Assembly (NCBI RefSeq): GCF_001632365.1 | Contig: NW_024468510.1 | Location: 436,310 to 500,309 of the forward strand | Source: Laetiporus sulphureus 93-53 | Lineage: Eukaryota; Basidiomycota; Agaricomycetes; Polyporales; Laetiporaceae | DNA length: 64,000 bases | Direction of reading: 5' to 3' | Part shown: positions 14,050-26,022 of the stretch, piece after piece | How positions within the stretch are numbered: position 1 is the stretch's first letter | How the letters are laid out: each line of letters begins with the position of its first letter | Translations under genes and position numbers: made by a program | Notes under the pieces: model-generated | Database searches by the model: none | Told to the model about the DNA's origin: nothing | What the model saw: the letters and a program-made list of their open reading frames with translations, nothing else

Positions 14050-17000
14050 ACGACTATCTGGCGTAGTGAGTACTCACCAGCGTTGCTGGATTGTGGAAAT
14101 GGGGGATACCATCTGCTCCCACCCATTGTCCATGAGACAGAGTCCGGATCCTCGACTTGTGAGCTCGGACCGTGTCTGAGGTATCGCTCCGTAAAAATCG
14201 TTATGAAGCATGATCGGCTGGCTGGTTGTGGTATGAGGATTTCGTTAAGAGACGAGGATACAAAGGGCTGAAGGGTTGACTTGTCACCGAAGGCGAGATC
14301 AGCCCAAGCGGCTGCGAGACACCAGACGGCCGCTATGACTTGTTCGAGACGTATAAGCGTGACATCCATACACTATACAATCACAACGGAGAGTCGGAGA
14401 GTATTAGATGAATCATATTACAAGGCAAGAGTAGGTCGTAGTCGATGTCCGGTGCATTATAATTGTGACATGGGGCCAAGCGAGCCGAGAGTCCATGTTG
14501 CACGTTGAATAGAGACGTCGTCACGACAGCGAGTGTGAATTTGCAGTCGGATGATCGATGTTCTAGACTAGAAATGGTCGCGCAGTGAATGCAAAGAACA
14601 GAGAAGGTAATGTTGAAAGTGGCCACACCGCGGCGCACGCGAGCAATGCTCGACGCGATCTGACGCGATGCCTCCTCCTCGCGCTTCTCGGTTCTTGCCA
14701 CATTTCCCGACGAAACGATGACCATACGTTACGTTATAGTCATCTCTTCGATTGTCTGGCATCTCAGTCCGGCAGTTTCTGCCGTGCTCTCTGTGTCGCT
14801 CGATATCCGAATCCACTGCACGGCTCTGATCTTCTACGGCGATTCTGGTCGTGTTGCTCGTGCACGTCAACTGGATTTGCTGAACACCAGTTGCATGGCC
14901 ATCAATCTTCCCGGCCGATTTCTGTCGAAGTTGTGCTCGTCGCGTTATGCTATCGGACCTGGCAGTCGGAACCTCCTTCTAGTCTCTGCAGAATGTCCAT
15001 GGGATTCTCAGATGTGTTGTAGACAAGACCCCTGATGGACGATCGACGACGCCGCTACGAGCCATGGTCGGTTCGGCCTGGGGAAACGGCCAAAATGGCT
15101 GCGATTGCAGCGTATGTCGCAACAGTCCACGCTATGCGGAGCAGCGACATCTGCTGGCTGCTACGAGGTCATAGACGCCCGCGTTCAAGCGCATACCGTG
15201 CCCTGCGCTTCTCCAGAGTCACATATCGATCGACAGAAATGTCTTCTGTGCAATTTGGTTCCGGCTGAGGTGAGTCCCCGTCCTGCATCTTGTCTGTCTT
15301 CCTTCATGAAAGGTTTGCTGCATGACGCTGCTGTCGTCCGGAAAAGCAAATGCGATGCGGCCATGCTTCACCAGCGTATTTGGACGTGTAGCAGATGGGT
15401 CGTTATCCTATTGCTGTTCTCTGCTTGTGATGAATTGCAGGACTGAGAAGAGTCTTCGCCATGCATCTTCTCCTTCTCTGAGGCTCTCAAGGATGTCTCT
15501 TTTGCAGAGCGAACATGATACGGGCGTGCATCATACAATGCATTTAGACGTGTGACCGGCGGCTGCGATGGGCCGTAGGCAGATTTCCCCGGGAAATCTG
15601 TATGCTGTGGTTCCACCTGTTGTATCCAACAAAGCTCTCCCGGCCGATGAATTGGTTGATTGACGGCCTTGAGGGCCATGTTCTCTTGGACGCGACGTGT
15701 TTTCATCGGGACTTCCTTCGATAATGTTGGGACTCTGAAGATATCCACCCAAACATCAAGTCGTATATACGTCCACGTCAAATACTCAATCGCTCTCCGC
15801 TGCGGAAGTGGCCAACTCACCTCTCGCGCGCCTATCTGGCGCTCTGTGACGTGACGTTGTCACATCTAATGTCACAATAACAGTGACCGTGCGCTCGCGC
15901 GGGCAGCAGGATCAGTGGACGAGTGCCTACAAGGCAGAATTGTTAATGATAGAAGCGAAATAAGAGCTTACAATGTCTTTGGTATGTCTCTTGTCGTAAT
16001 TTCGCCGCAGGATTATGCCGCAGAGGATCGCGTGGTTCTGTGGGTTGATGTGTCGTCCACCAATCCAGAGAGAATGTGGATTTGAATTCAACTGCCTTGT
16101 TCGTCAGAACTGAGCATATTTTAATTGTGAACTACATTTGCAGATTGAATGGTTTCTTGGGACGTTGTGGGGTGTGACCGAAGAGCTGACGACACCGACA
16201 GTGCGAGGCGACGATCGCAGGGTCACCCTCCTGCATTTCGTGGACAACTTCCCTTCCTATGCGCTTACATGTGACTGGTCTACTTACTTTCCTTGCTGTT
16301 TATTCGTTTTGCAGGGAGGTATAGTGAGAGAGGGCCGCTATGTATTTTCGCGGAAGCAGATTCGGAGGGTCGCGGAAGCAAATCAAGAGCTGCGCCGCGG
16401 CTCACCCACTGATCCAGTCATCTCGCTGTAGCGGGCGGTCTCTCACCCAGTGCAGGCAGAGAAGTCCCTTCTTATGAGACCTTCTGCAACGAATTGCGCT
16501 CGCACGATTAAATGAACCTTGGCTGGCTTATGATGCCCTCGTCCCTCCTTTTCCCCACTACACTACTGCTAGCTATTGGAGCCCCGATATCGAGCGCCGC
16601 GACTAAGCGCACTCGTACCGCAAAAGCGCATTTTGTACGGGCTTCCTCCGTTGAATACACCAAGCCGTGTTTCTGCTCGCTTTGCGTGCTCGAGAATGTT
16701 GTCTTCTCAGAGCCACTACTATCTACGACTTCCTGGATACCGTTCAACCTACGGGCGCAGATACCACCCGTACGCAACGATGAAACGTCCATGCCTACAG
16801 AGGGTGAGTTCATCTGTTTTCGGATTCATTAGCGGCGGTTCGACGCCGCGTCCAGGTTCAAGAGAATATCCTGCGAGGGGTTGAAGAGGCATTGGCGATG
16901 CCCCCGGCGGCAGTGCTGGTGAGTTCATCTTGTTCCTATCGTTTCGTCAGAGACTCGATCTTTCTTGCGACGGCTTGCAAGCGCCCTGTCCGTAGTGCTG

Positions 17001-18650
17001 AGGATGGCTCCGATGACGATGTTCCGTCCTTCAGCCTGGACACGTCGGCCTCTAACGAACTTGAGATCAAAAGGCGACCGGATGAGCCGATGTTCAACCT
17101 CCTCCTGCCCTTCAAAGTCTCCGCATTTGGTGCTGTGAGTTTGCTCGTTCTCTTTTGTATTTTGGCCGACGCATCTTTGTCGTAGTGCGTCGCTCTGGTA
17201 GTTGAGCGCACGTCTCAGACCGCACGCACCGTTCTGCACTGGCTGAAGCGCTGGATGGATGTTCTTTCCCGGTGAGCGTGTCGTACAAAGTACGGCTGGA
17301 AATTTGCGTGTTCCTGCAGTCGTGTTTGCTTCATTGTGACGCCTTGAAACCGATGAGTCTTGAGAATTCCTCCCGCAAAGTGGTCGTCCACAACGTTTCC
17401 TACGCATAACATCTTCTTTATCCTGCAACGCGTCACATAGTGCATACTCCTTCGAGTTTGTCGTGCACCATATCATCTGCATCTACTTGCGTTTGCTCTT
17501 GCATACTGTAATCTTCTTTTTGCCGTACTTGCTGTGTTGACGTCGTACATGCTGTCATGTTACCTTTTCAAGTGTACGTCCGAGTAAAAAATCCAGTCCC
17601 ATCTTCCGCCTTCATGAGACAATCGTGCTCGACGTGTGCCGTCGCTTCCAATTGCATATTCTATGCGAAATTGGCTCATACCATGCAGAACCTTGAGTCG
17701 TCAGAAGTTTCGCCATGCGGGTTCCGGCGGTTGGTGAAGTTGCTCGAGTCACGCAATGAAAATTTGTTGCTCTCGGCTATAACAGTGCATAATATGCAGG
17801 TAGCTGTTACAGCGATTGAGTATAGCCGAATTCGTTAACCGTCACACGTGGTCTTGACTGGCAGGAAGTTATAGCGGGCACGTTCTTGGTTTGAGCATAC
17901 AAGTATATTGAAGTCGATGAAGTCTTGTAGGTCTGTCACTTTATCACCATCATCCATCTTGATTACTCCCTCAAAGTGAAGTTACGTGTTCTTTTATCGT
18001 TCTATTGCTCGACTTTCGATGTATGTACTCAAGAATGGCAGAAATTTCGTGATATTGGAGTCCCAACGCCAAAAACACCAACCGTTAGGCTATACGCCAT
18101 TCACGCTTCTGGGTTATATTTGTCAGAGTTGACACAGTGTTTCCTCCAAGCGAATAGGCCTAAGGACTCACCGTTACGGGCTTCCCACCTCCATCACGCG
18201 GCTTCATGCATGTTCAGAGCCCGTCATGAATTTGTCACACTTTCATTGCAGTGTTAGAGTAACTAGATATTTCGGAGAGAAAAATTCGAATATATGCAGC
18301 GAGTGCAGTGTTTGCGTTGCCCGATGGATGGCTCGCGGAAGCTGGGAACCTAGGGATAGTACAAGTCCAGCAGGAACGTCGCAGTATCGCCAGTAGCAAA
18401 TAATGAGAGCAGATATTGGGACTGCGGTTCTGTCACGGACGTCGTTGTTGTACGATTAGGGAGAACATTGGGTGGGCACTGGGGGGGTAAACATCATCGT
18501 AGTGACGCAGGCGCCCGGCGCTGGGAGTTTTCCAATTGGGATGTCCTCGATCGAGGACGACGCGTTGCATTAAATCACGTGGTAGATACGATTAGTCACG
18601 TGCACAATTTCAGATCTCAGATCTGTGGACACTTGGACGACAATCACAGT
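14050..18650. repeat. Duplicated unit, copy B (decayed, unrecognised)
   Basis: This is the second copy of the unit described at 8.52-12.93 kb, in direct orientation and about 5.5-5.7 kb downstream. It keeps longer open stretches than copy A. A minus-strand frame at 16508-16813 and a minus frame at 16936-17211 (rich in Ser, with an SSALRTG string) both have counterparts in copy A. A plus frame at 16892-17185 containing AEDGSDDDV also has one. Which strand was coding is unresolved. The right edge is where homology stops, next to a palindromic element at 18661. No known domain was recognised, so the unit could be a gene family relic or an old transposon. Confidence 0.7.
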
Positions 18651-18660
18651 CTGCATAGCT

Positions 18661-18966
18661 TTATTTTTCCACGGGAAACCTGATGCAAAAATGGTGAAAA
18701 TATCTTATGTCTGGATATGGAAATAGTTTGGAAATTGGGCGGAGACAATTAAATTATGTTACGATTGTTTTACTGAAACATATCAGCAATAGTGAAACTA
18801 TTTCCCAAAGGAAGATATTTCAGTCCAAAAATATGTGATACTGATATGCTTCGGTGAAGCAATTGTAACATAATTCAATTGTCTCCACCCGATTTCCAAA
18901 CTATTTCCATATCCAGACTTAAAATATTTTCACCATTTTTCCATCAGGTTTCCCGTGGAAAAATAA
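18661..18966. mobile_element. MITE-like palindromic element 1
   Basis: A 306-bp element whose ends are perfect inverted repeats over at least 25 bp (beginning TTATTTTTCCACGGG). The pairing extends with mismatches to over 100 bp in each arm, so most of the element is palindromic. It is clearly AT-richer than its surroundings and has no coding capacity. A TA dinucleotide lies at both tips of the repeats, which would fit a Tc1/mariner-type target duplication, but the AT-rich ends make this ambiguous. Inferred to be a non-autonomous DNA transposon. Confidence 0.75.
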
Positions 18967-19044
18967 ATCTGTGCAGGCTGTGAATTCTCGGTGGAACCTG
19001 ATCGATGACCCTTATTGAGCGTGTGGGGTGAGTAATGGAAGTAT

Positions 19045-19283
19045 CACACGGCAGACATGATGCGATTTATCAATGTGGAAAATAGTGTGGGAATGTCGGC
19101 TGATGTCTTACACATGTGACAAATATTTGCAACCATGGCATTTCATGTTTCACTTTGGCTGTGAATGTGCACTATTTGCCATTTAAATGCTAAATTGGCA
19201 AAGCTTTGCCACAAATGTAAGACATCAGCCGACATTCCCACACGATTTTCCACATTTATAAATCGCGTCATGTCTGCCGTGTA
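19045..19283. mobile_element. MITE-like palindromic element 2
   Basis: An element of about 239 bp with inverted terminal repeats of roughly 70-75 bp (tip ACACGGCAGACATGA), differing at only a handful of positions between the arms. The sequence is unrelated to the element 80 bp upstream. It is non-coding and AT-rich in the centre. I could not define a convincing target duplication. Inferred to be a miniature inverted-repeat transposon. Confidence 0.7.
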
Positions 19284-19735
19284 TATCGCTGTCTCGCAGC
19301 GTCTCGCCGCCTTAACCAGGCATTGTGCATTCTAGATGATACTGCTGCGACGGTACGACATGCGCGATACTTAACGCAATTTCGCAGGCAGCACACTAGG
19401 CAGCATTTTTGTGTGGCATGCAATATCAAGCGACACACCTTCCGACCACCTCTTCTACAGCAAGAACTTCGAATCGAGATGACACCACGATCTGGCATCG
19501 CTAACGCGAGCATCCTAATGAACAAGACCAGTTCGGCGATAAAGCAGAGTGAGGAGAAAGCAATACATGCTTGGCGATGCAGACATAGACATAAGAATCG
19601 TGGCGTGGAGGATCACTCTTCTGCATGTAGTGCATATAGGAATACACGTCTCTGACAGGCCCGGTACCACAGCACACCGCATCCGCCGCATATCCGCCGT
19701 GAGCGACTGCACGTCGATTTTCCAGCAGCGCACGC
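19284..19735. other. Intergenic, downstream of the eL18 gene
   Basis: The 3' flank of the minus-strand eL18 gene lies here, followed by the second palindromic element. No independent gene is recognised. Confidence 0.5.
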
Positions 19736-20535
19736 TTAGACCTTGAAACCACGCGACTTTCGGCGACCACGCGCGCGCTCGAACTGGATCGGCAGAAATT
19801 AGATGGAGACCACCGTGAGGGGAGATTAGGAGAACATACTTTGCGGCCCTTGGAAATAGTGTGGGGCTTCTTGTGCTTGTGCGGGCCCATACCGAAGTGC
19901 TTGACCGCTTCCCGGGTGTTGCGTTTGCCCCGGAGTAAAATGGTATTCGAGCCAGTGGGCGCACGAAGCGCGAGCTGGTCGAACGTGAGAACCTCACCGC
20001 CGGCCTTGAGAATTCGCTCCTTAGCCGCGGCGGTGAAACGGAGTGCTGCAATCGAGAGCTTGGGCACCTCGATCAGGCGGACGTCGTCAGTCACCGTACC
20101 GACGGTGACGATGATCTTGGAATCACGGTCTGGCGCAGCAGAGGTCTCTTTAATAATGCGAGAGAGTGACAAAGGAGGACGGTTGATCTTGGAAAGGAAT
20201 AGACGGTGGAGGATGACCTGATCGGGGCGGTATGTCAATACTTCGCAAGTGCACTTTTACACAAGAACAAGACCTTGTTGAAGTCAGAATCTGTGCGCCG
20301 TGCAAGGAAACGGTATAGCTTCAATTCTAGATTAGCACATTACGACCTCTTAGAACGTCCAGTGTGTACGTACCTTGACCAGCAAGAGCAAGTACGGGTC
20401 CTCGCTCTTTGGAGCCGTACGCTGGCCCTTCTTGACGTGATGCTTCTGGATGTCGATACCCTAACATCCGAGGTGCATCGTGAGAGAGGTGAGAGACATT
20501 CGTGCTGTGGCCGGGTAGCCATTCGGACTCACCAT
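19736..20535 (-). CDS. RPL18: 60S ribosomal protein eL18
   Basis: A structural protein of the cytosolic large ribosomal subunit. Five exons are read on the minus strand: 20533-20535 (the ATG alone), 20374-20460, 20274-20318, 19840-20217 and 19736-19783. Introns are 72, 55, 56 and 56 bp with GT..AG ends. The spliced product is 186 aa, the same length as yeast L18. Recognisable blocks are GIDIQKHH near the N-terminus, [30 protein letters not shown] and the basic end [11 protein letters not shown]. The first exon consists only of the start codon, so the intron directly follows ATG; this is needed to join M to GIDIQKHH. It lies head-to-head with the splicing-factor gene at 20791. Assignment is firm. 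Confidence 0.97.
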
Positions 20536-20790
20536 CTTGCTCTTGCTCTTGCGGCGATGGGGCTTCGCGGTATTGGACGAACACGAGTCGCGGCTGCTGA
20601 AGAACTGTATAACTCTGCCGATAAGGTTTGAAACCTCTCGCGGAGATTTAATTACTTGGTCACGCCACCGCCAAACAGCGCCAAACATCGTTCAATTTGC
20701 AACCACCATGGTGCGTTCTTGTTGTCTCCGCCCTTCATCGTCAAGGTCAAGACTGACAGCAAGTCCATTCGCATCCCTGCAACTCTCGTC
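20536..20790. promoter_or_regulatory. Shared divergent promoter region of eL18 and the Tra2-like gene
   Basis: About 255 bp separate the start codons of two divergent housekeeping genes, so both promoters and leaders must lie here or overlap it. An ATG in a strong context (ACCACCATGG, at 20708) is directly followed by a possible intron (20711-20796) ending next to the annotated start of the right-hand gene, so part of this stretch may be transcribed leader. Confidence 0.6.
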
Positions 20791-21769
20791 ATGCAGTACG
20801 GAGATTCCGCGGCGCCGCCTGTCGATCCCTACACCGACGCTTACAATGAGGCTCCTCCGCCTGCCCCTGGGCCGCCGGTCGACTCGCGGGACCGCGACAT
20901 GCCTCCTCCGCGAGGCCGCTCTCGTTCTCGCAGCCCAGCAAGGGGCTCAACGTACCGCAGGTCTCCTCCTCCCCGCCGCCCCCCTCATGCTCCCATTGTT
21001 CGTCCTTTTTCTTTTTCTTTTCTGTGGCTGTGCTTATCTGGCGAAGCAGGCGCCCAACCCTTCCAACGTGTTGGGAGTGTTTGGACTGAGCATCAGGACT
21101 ACGGAGCGCGACCTCGATGACGAATTCAGTCGATTTGGCCGCGTCGACAAGGTGGTCATCGTGTACGATCAAAGGGTTAGTCTTCTTCGGCATACTGGGA
21201 GTCTGTCTAAATTTCACTAGCAGTCCGACCGCTCCCGTGGGTTTGGATTTATCACTATGTCCACAGTTGAAGAAGCTACTCGATGCATCAAAGAGTTGAA
21301 CGGTGTCGTACGTCGATTTTTCGGATGATGTGTCATCAACTGCTCACACTCCGGCCAGGACCTCAATGGCCGTCGCATCCGTGTCGACTACTCGGTGACC
21401 GACCGGCCTCATGCTCCGACTCCCGGTGAATACATGGGCCACCGCCGTCGTCGTGGACGCGACACCTACACCGGTCACCGTGACGACAAAATCGACGACT
21501 ATCGCGACTCGTACCGTGACTCGTACCGTGAACGCCGCGACAGGGACCCTTACCGCAGGGACGACAGGGACCGCGACAACTATGGAAGGGACAGGGACTG
21601 GCGCGATCGTCGGAGCCCTCCTCCGCGCGGCCGCTTCTCTCCGGATTACAGAAGGCGCAGGAGCTACTCCAGGAGCCCTCCCAGAGGAAGTAGTCCGACA
21701 CGTAGGGAGTATGATGCTCCCTCTGCTAGCGCGCTGCCTCCTTCGAACGGTGAAGGTGGCCGTTGGTGA
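20791..21769 (+). CDS. Transformer-2-like SR splicing factor
   Basis: A nuclear pre-mRNA splicing regulator of the Tra2 type: one RNA-recognition motif flanked by Arg/Ser-rich arms. Exons are 20791-20997, 21050-21175, 21224-21307 and 21359-21769; introns are 52, 48 and 51 bp; the product is 275 aa. An N-terminal RS/Pro-rich region is followed by the RRM with RNP2-like [26 protein letters not shown]1-like RGFGFITM and GRRIRVDYS. Next comes [11 protein letters not shown], a linker signature typical of Tra2 proteins, and a C-terminal RS/RD-rich arm. The start is uncertain by one residue: an upstream ATG at 20708 could be spliced to 20797, giving M-YGDS instead of MQYGDS. Family assignment is strong. 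Confidence 0.92.
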
Positions 21770-24356
21770 GCGATGGGCGAAGGCTCGCACATTCAGACAC
21801 GAAGTGGTTTGATTCTTGGAGAAGGCGGCCAACGTGCGGGCTAAGGGTGAAGGCAGGAAGTTTCAACCATTGTGAAGCGCAACGTGATGGTGTTCTCGCG
21901 CAAGGTCCTGCAATTGCCTCAATTTACTCAAGTATTGCTTTCCTCTGAACATGCGTTCCTCGTTCCCAATAGCACAGAAAAGAAACACAACATGTCAAGT
22001 TTGCTTTGGTATCGCCTCGAATATTCTGTATTACCGCTTGTTCTCGTCTTCCTTCGCCTACTGTGAAAATAGTTGCAAGTCGCAAGTGCGCACAAGTCGC
22101 ATCCGTGAATGTGCGGGACTTGGTTCGCCTTTGTCCTTCGGAACTTGTGGTCCGCATTCAGCGATCAATGGCAGGTTTGCCCGTAATGGAATTCGTTTCT
22201 GCCATTGTGCACAGCCTTCGGGCGTCTGGTAACTTTTCACCCTTCGTTCTCGTACTGACGGACAACCAGGACAAGCAATTCTCGATTGATGTTCGCGTCT
22301 GGATGAGTATACATTCTAGGCGACTGTATATTTGGCCATTTCAAGCCTCAGCAATTGTCTGAAGCGTCAAGTAAGAATATGAAGGCGCGCTGAGGCAAAT
22401 GTTCGGACAGAAGCTGGCAAGCTGTGGAAGCAGTGTGTCTTGTTCCACGTTGCAAAGGTTCAAGGTTGGACCAGGGATCCGCAACTGAAAACGCATGGCG
22501 AATGGCCCGTTATCGAGTGCAGATCACTTTTCGCAACGAATTGGGTTATCAACGTGCTTCGAGCAGAAGGCTGTGGCCGGACTTGGTAGCAAGGCTAGTA
22601 GCCCCTGTATGTATGTACCGCCAAATACATCGCTTTTGCTTCTACCCCAGTGACTCGGTCAGCTTTCTTCGTTGTGGACGTGCGCGAGCGATGGATCGTA
22701 GGTCCCTCGAGGGCTCGGTGTGTACGTTAGGCATTCGAGCTGCGCTGCGGATGAATATACCTACACCCGAGTATAAATCGTGAATGGAAGGTCGGTATAT
22801 CTACCCGCCGCAGATGACCGGGGCCGCCCATTAGCAAAGCTTTCTAGATCATATACCAATTGACGTTGTTGAGGTCCTCCGATGACATCGAAGTCGAACG
22901 TGTGAAATTCCTCTGCATCCAGCTCGCACGGCTGGAAGTGAGTTGAGAGATTGGCAACAAGGGTGCCGCCGTGGACGCCCAGGACTCGAATTGTCGCTGC
23001 TGTCATGGCACTATCACCGTCGCGCAGCAGCATTTCGGTGTGGAACCTCCTCGCATCGGAACTACGAGTACGATTCTCGAAAATAATGGCTCGACCAACC
23101 TGGAGCAAGCTCCGCAGCCTCGAGTATGACTCGGCCGGTGATCGCATGGACTTCGAACACATGCACGAGGTGATTTATGTTCTCTGCAGCCCCTGGCGCT
23201 CGTGTTGTCGGAGCTTTAGCATCTGTCTCGCCTAGAAATCGATGGACTCTTCCTGCAAGGCTTGTGCGAAGAACCTGCACACAAGCTTTCAAAATTTCAT
23301 CCACAGCAATCGATTACGACCCCATGATGAAGGTCCTCCATGCGCCAAGCTCGTGTCATGCATTGTTTCGCCCGCGGTTATCGATGTCAGCCAAACGCCC
23401 ATAGACTTGTATGTCGACTTCTTATCCTTCGCCATGTTGACCAATTCACTTTGGCCAGAATTTCAGCTTGCTTTCAAGGAGTATGTTGGGTCGACCCGGT
23501 CGACCCGACGTTCTCAGCTAGAAGATGTCTTTAGCTCCTCGCGGAGGGCGATTTTTGCGGTCGCTTGTGCTTTTCTTTGATGCATTGGTCTAGCAATCGG
23601 TGCTACAGATTTCGTTGAGCCTGCCGTGCTGTGGGATCTCGTGCTCATACAGCGAAAGCTCATCTAGATGCTTGAGCCGAAGCAATGATAGAGCGAGTTT
23701 ATCGACTGTAAAGCCTTAGCGTCCGGGCGAACGATGTGAAGCTTTTCGAGGAGAACCGCAAATCTCAGAAAATCAGACGAATTCCTTTGCATCCACTCCG
23801 CACATGGACGAGGTCACGGATCTACATCTGCATAGTGTCGGCATTATGATCATAATTGGTCGTCTAATGTGCGATACCGAGATCAAGTAGCTACGGAACA
23901 CTTGGTCGATCTCGCGCTGGCACATTATTCGGATTAGATGGAAAAACGCGGTGCATATCAGACGAAATGCGAAACGGGACGTATTCCGGTCCAGCAAACG
24001 TATTACATGGTTTCGGGGCACTGAGCGCGACGATGACGGTGCACGGGACTTGCGACTTGGTGGGTGCTTGAACTAATTCCTTGCAGATTTCTTCGGAAGC
24101 TTTGAGGCTTGAGCTTGAGTTTGAGCGCTTGAGCACTAAGCTTGAGGGGCGCAGAAGTTGAAGTTGCGCAGGCGCGACGATGTGATCGGAAGTTGCGAGC
24201 CGCTGTTGTGAGTCAGCATCGTGCATTGTCTCTCCGACAATCATTCGAGTCATGGATCGGTGATATACATAAACACATTAGCATCAGAATCAACACTGTC
24301 GCACTCGCTGCAAGCATTGCACATCCCAACTGTCCCCCCCCACCCCCGGGACGATC
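21770..24356. other. Gene-poor stretch, possible decayed ORF on the minus strand
   Basis: No gene is recognised in these 2.6 kb. On the minus strand, frames at 22761-23162 and 23062-23304 look protein-like in composition but belong to different frames and show no motif I can name; they may be a relic. There is a short palindromic run of GTCGAC and GGGTCGACCC units at about 23488-23510, and a degenerate CTTGAG-rich repeat near 24105-24145. The segment just before 24357 should hold the promoter of the acetyltransferase gene and contains a run of Cs. Confidence 0.4.
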
Positions 24357-25163
24357 ATGTTGGATTCATTCGTGAACAACTACGTCGCACCGCCTCCAGT
24401 GGCGCTACCTGACCCTGAGCAGGTTCTGTCCTCCACGGAGCCCTATGATATCAACTATGCTCTCCCGCTGCACCTTGATACACTGTCAAGCCCCACTGTC
24501 CGCTTGACGCCTTTCATTCCCGCCGCGCATGCCAAGACGCTGTGGGACCACATCGGCCCACAGTCTTACGAGCTCTTCAAATACTACGCCTCGATGCCCG
24601 GGACCTTCCCAGAGTTCCTAGCCTTGATCGAGACGATCCGGAGCGAGCCAGAATGGTGCGGCTTCGCCGTGATCGACAGGACAAAATCTCCTACGAAGGA
24701 AGAGGCATGGCAGACCGACGGCGATGGCGTTCTGGCTGGTTTCATGGCACTCGTCAGGACGTCTGCTGCCCACTTGTGGACGGAGATAGGTTATGTCGTG
24801 GTGTTCCCCGCATTCCAGCGCACACATGTCGCACGCACGGCGGTCGGCCTGCTCCTCCGCTACTGCTTGCAGACACCCATTGCGTCTCCACCCGGTATAG
24901 GCTTCCTCCGCATATATTGGGCGGCACACCCGAAGAATAAACCGTCGATAGCGCTTGCGAGGCGGATGGGGTTTAAGGAGGAGGGCTTGCTTCGATGGAT
25001 GGCTGTGCTACCCAATGTCAAGGAGATGAATGAAGAAGGCGAAGCAGTGGAGAGGAACGGAAATATTGAGAGTTATGGCAGACATACCACGTCTTTCGCG
25101 CAGTGCTGGGATGATTGGGAATCGGGAGGAAGGGAGCTGATCGGAGCGATTATACAAGGATAG
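24357..25163 (+). CDS. GNAT-family N-acetyltransferase
   Basis: A single-exon protein of 268 aa in the RimJ/RimL-like branch of the GNAT superfamily, which transfers acetyl groups from acetyl-CoA to amines. The N-terminal third contains LSSPTVRLTPFIPAAH, the usual strand-helix opening of the fold. The core includes GFAVIDR, GVLAGFMALV and the acetyl-CoA-binding region EIGYVVVFPAFQRTHVA. The C-terminal signature is NKPSIALARRMGFKEEG, which matches the conserved end of the domain (N-x-x-S-x-x-x-x-x-x-x-GF). The pyrophosphate loop is degenerate compared with Q/R-x-x-G-x-G/A. The ATG at 24357 is the first in frame. The substrate cannot be predicted. The next 19 kb to the right is transposon DNA. 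Confidence 0.85.
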   Translation: MLDSFVNNYVAPPPVALPDPEQVLSSTEPYDINYALPLHLDTLSSPTVRLTPFIPAAHAKTLWDHIGPQSYELFKYYASMPGTFPEFLALIETIRSEPEWCGFAVIDRTKSPTKEEAWQTDGDGVLAGFMALVRTSAAHLWTEIGYVVVFPAFQRTHVARTAVGLLLRYCLQTPIASPPGIGFLRIYWAAHPKNKPSIALARRMGFKEEGLLRWMAVLPNVKEMNEEGEAVERNGNIESYGRHTTSFAQCWDDWESGGRELIGAIIQG

Positions 25164-25896
25164 AGAAGCAACCGCCTGCAGTACCTTGCACTCTTTACGT
25201 TGTAATCTGAGATTGCACAGCTAGTCCCAGCTCCATTAGCTCCGCGAAGAAGGCGGGAATTAACGGACACCTGAACTGACAGCTTTTCATCCGTGTACTG
25301 CAGGTGAGTTTCGCGACCATGTGACTGACGCGTCTGTGGCGTAACGGCACCCGCAGCGGGAAGATATCGGTGTTGATGTGCACGAAGCTCAGCTGCGTGG
25401 CCACATAATTGGCGGGTATTTAGCCGAAGAACCGTAGTAAAAGTTTTCTGGGCCGAAGGATCGTGAGACGGTTACACACCGAGCATGCGTCGGGCGTTCA
25501 CCCGGGAGCTGAGTTTCCAATCATAGCTGTGACTCGAGCTTGAAGCATGTCTGATCATGAACAGGAACATTCACCGTGCATTGTTCCGCATGTGTCATGA
25601 CGTTCGCTACGGCAATGCATTTAAAATCCATTCTGTCATCGTCGTGCAACCGTGCGGGATCCAGACTCCAGAGAGCTCGGTCTGGCCGAAAGCTTCCATA
25701 GCGGTCCAGTAGTAGCTGTAGTAGTAGGGCGCCCTGATAGGCTAGAAGCTTAGTTCTTTTGGGATGATTGGCCTTGCGATGCATATGGGCAGGTGACGGA
25801 AGCTTGAAACGCGACATGCTGGAGTGTTTGCTTTCTTTCAAATTGGTTCCCGAGGAATAAATTCAGACGGCGATCGATGAGATCTGAGAGGTGGGA
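25164..25896. other. Intergenic, no gene recognised
   Basis: The 3' flank of the acetyltransferase gene, ending at the target-site duplication of the large nested element. Short open frames have no recognisable content. Confidence 0.45.
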
Positions 25897-25904
25897 GGTA
25901 TGGT
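25897..25904. repeat. Left 8-bp target-site duplication of the hAT-like element (GGTATGGT)
   Basis: GGTATGGT directly precedes the left inverted terminal repeat and is repeated exactly at 45281-45288 after the right one. An 8-bp target duplication is the diagnostic length for the hAT superfamily. Confidence 0.9.
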
Positions 25905-26022
25905 AGGACCCCCGAAAATCCCTATGGGAGGCCGGTCCAAAAGATCACTGATTTTTGGACTTCCTGTCCGGACAGCTTTTCCGGAGTTTGTGTCCGGATA
26001 GCTGTCCAGCCTCCGGGACCCC

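Noticed and set aside
16508..16860. Shared RYHPY string between duplicated unit B and gypsy ORF1
   Set aside because: The match is five residues long in frames of uncertain coding status, with no wider similarity.
22761..23304. Two protein-like minus-strand frames
   Set aside because: They lie in different frames, have no convincing junction between them and no motif I can name; mentioned only as a possible relic.
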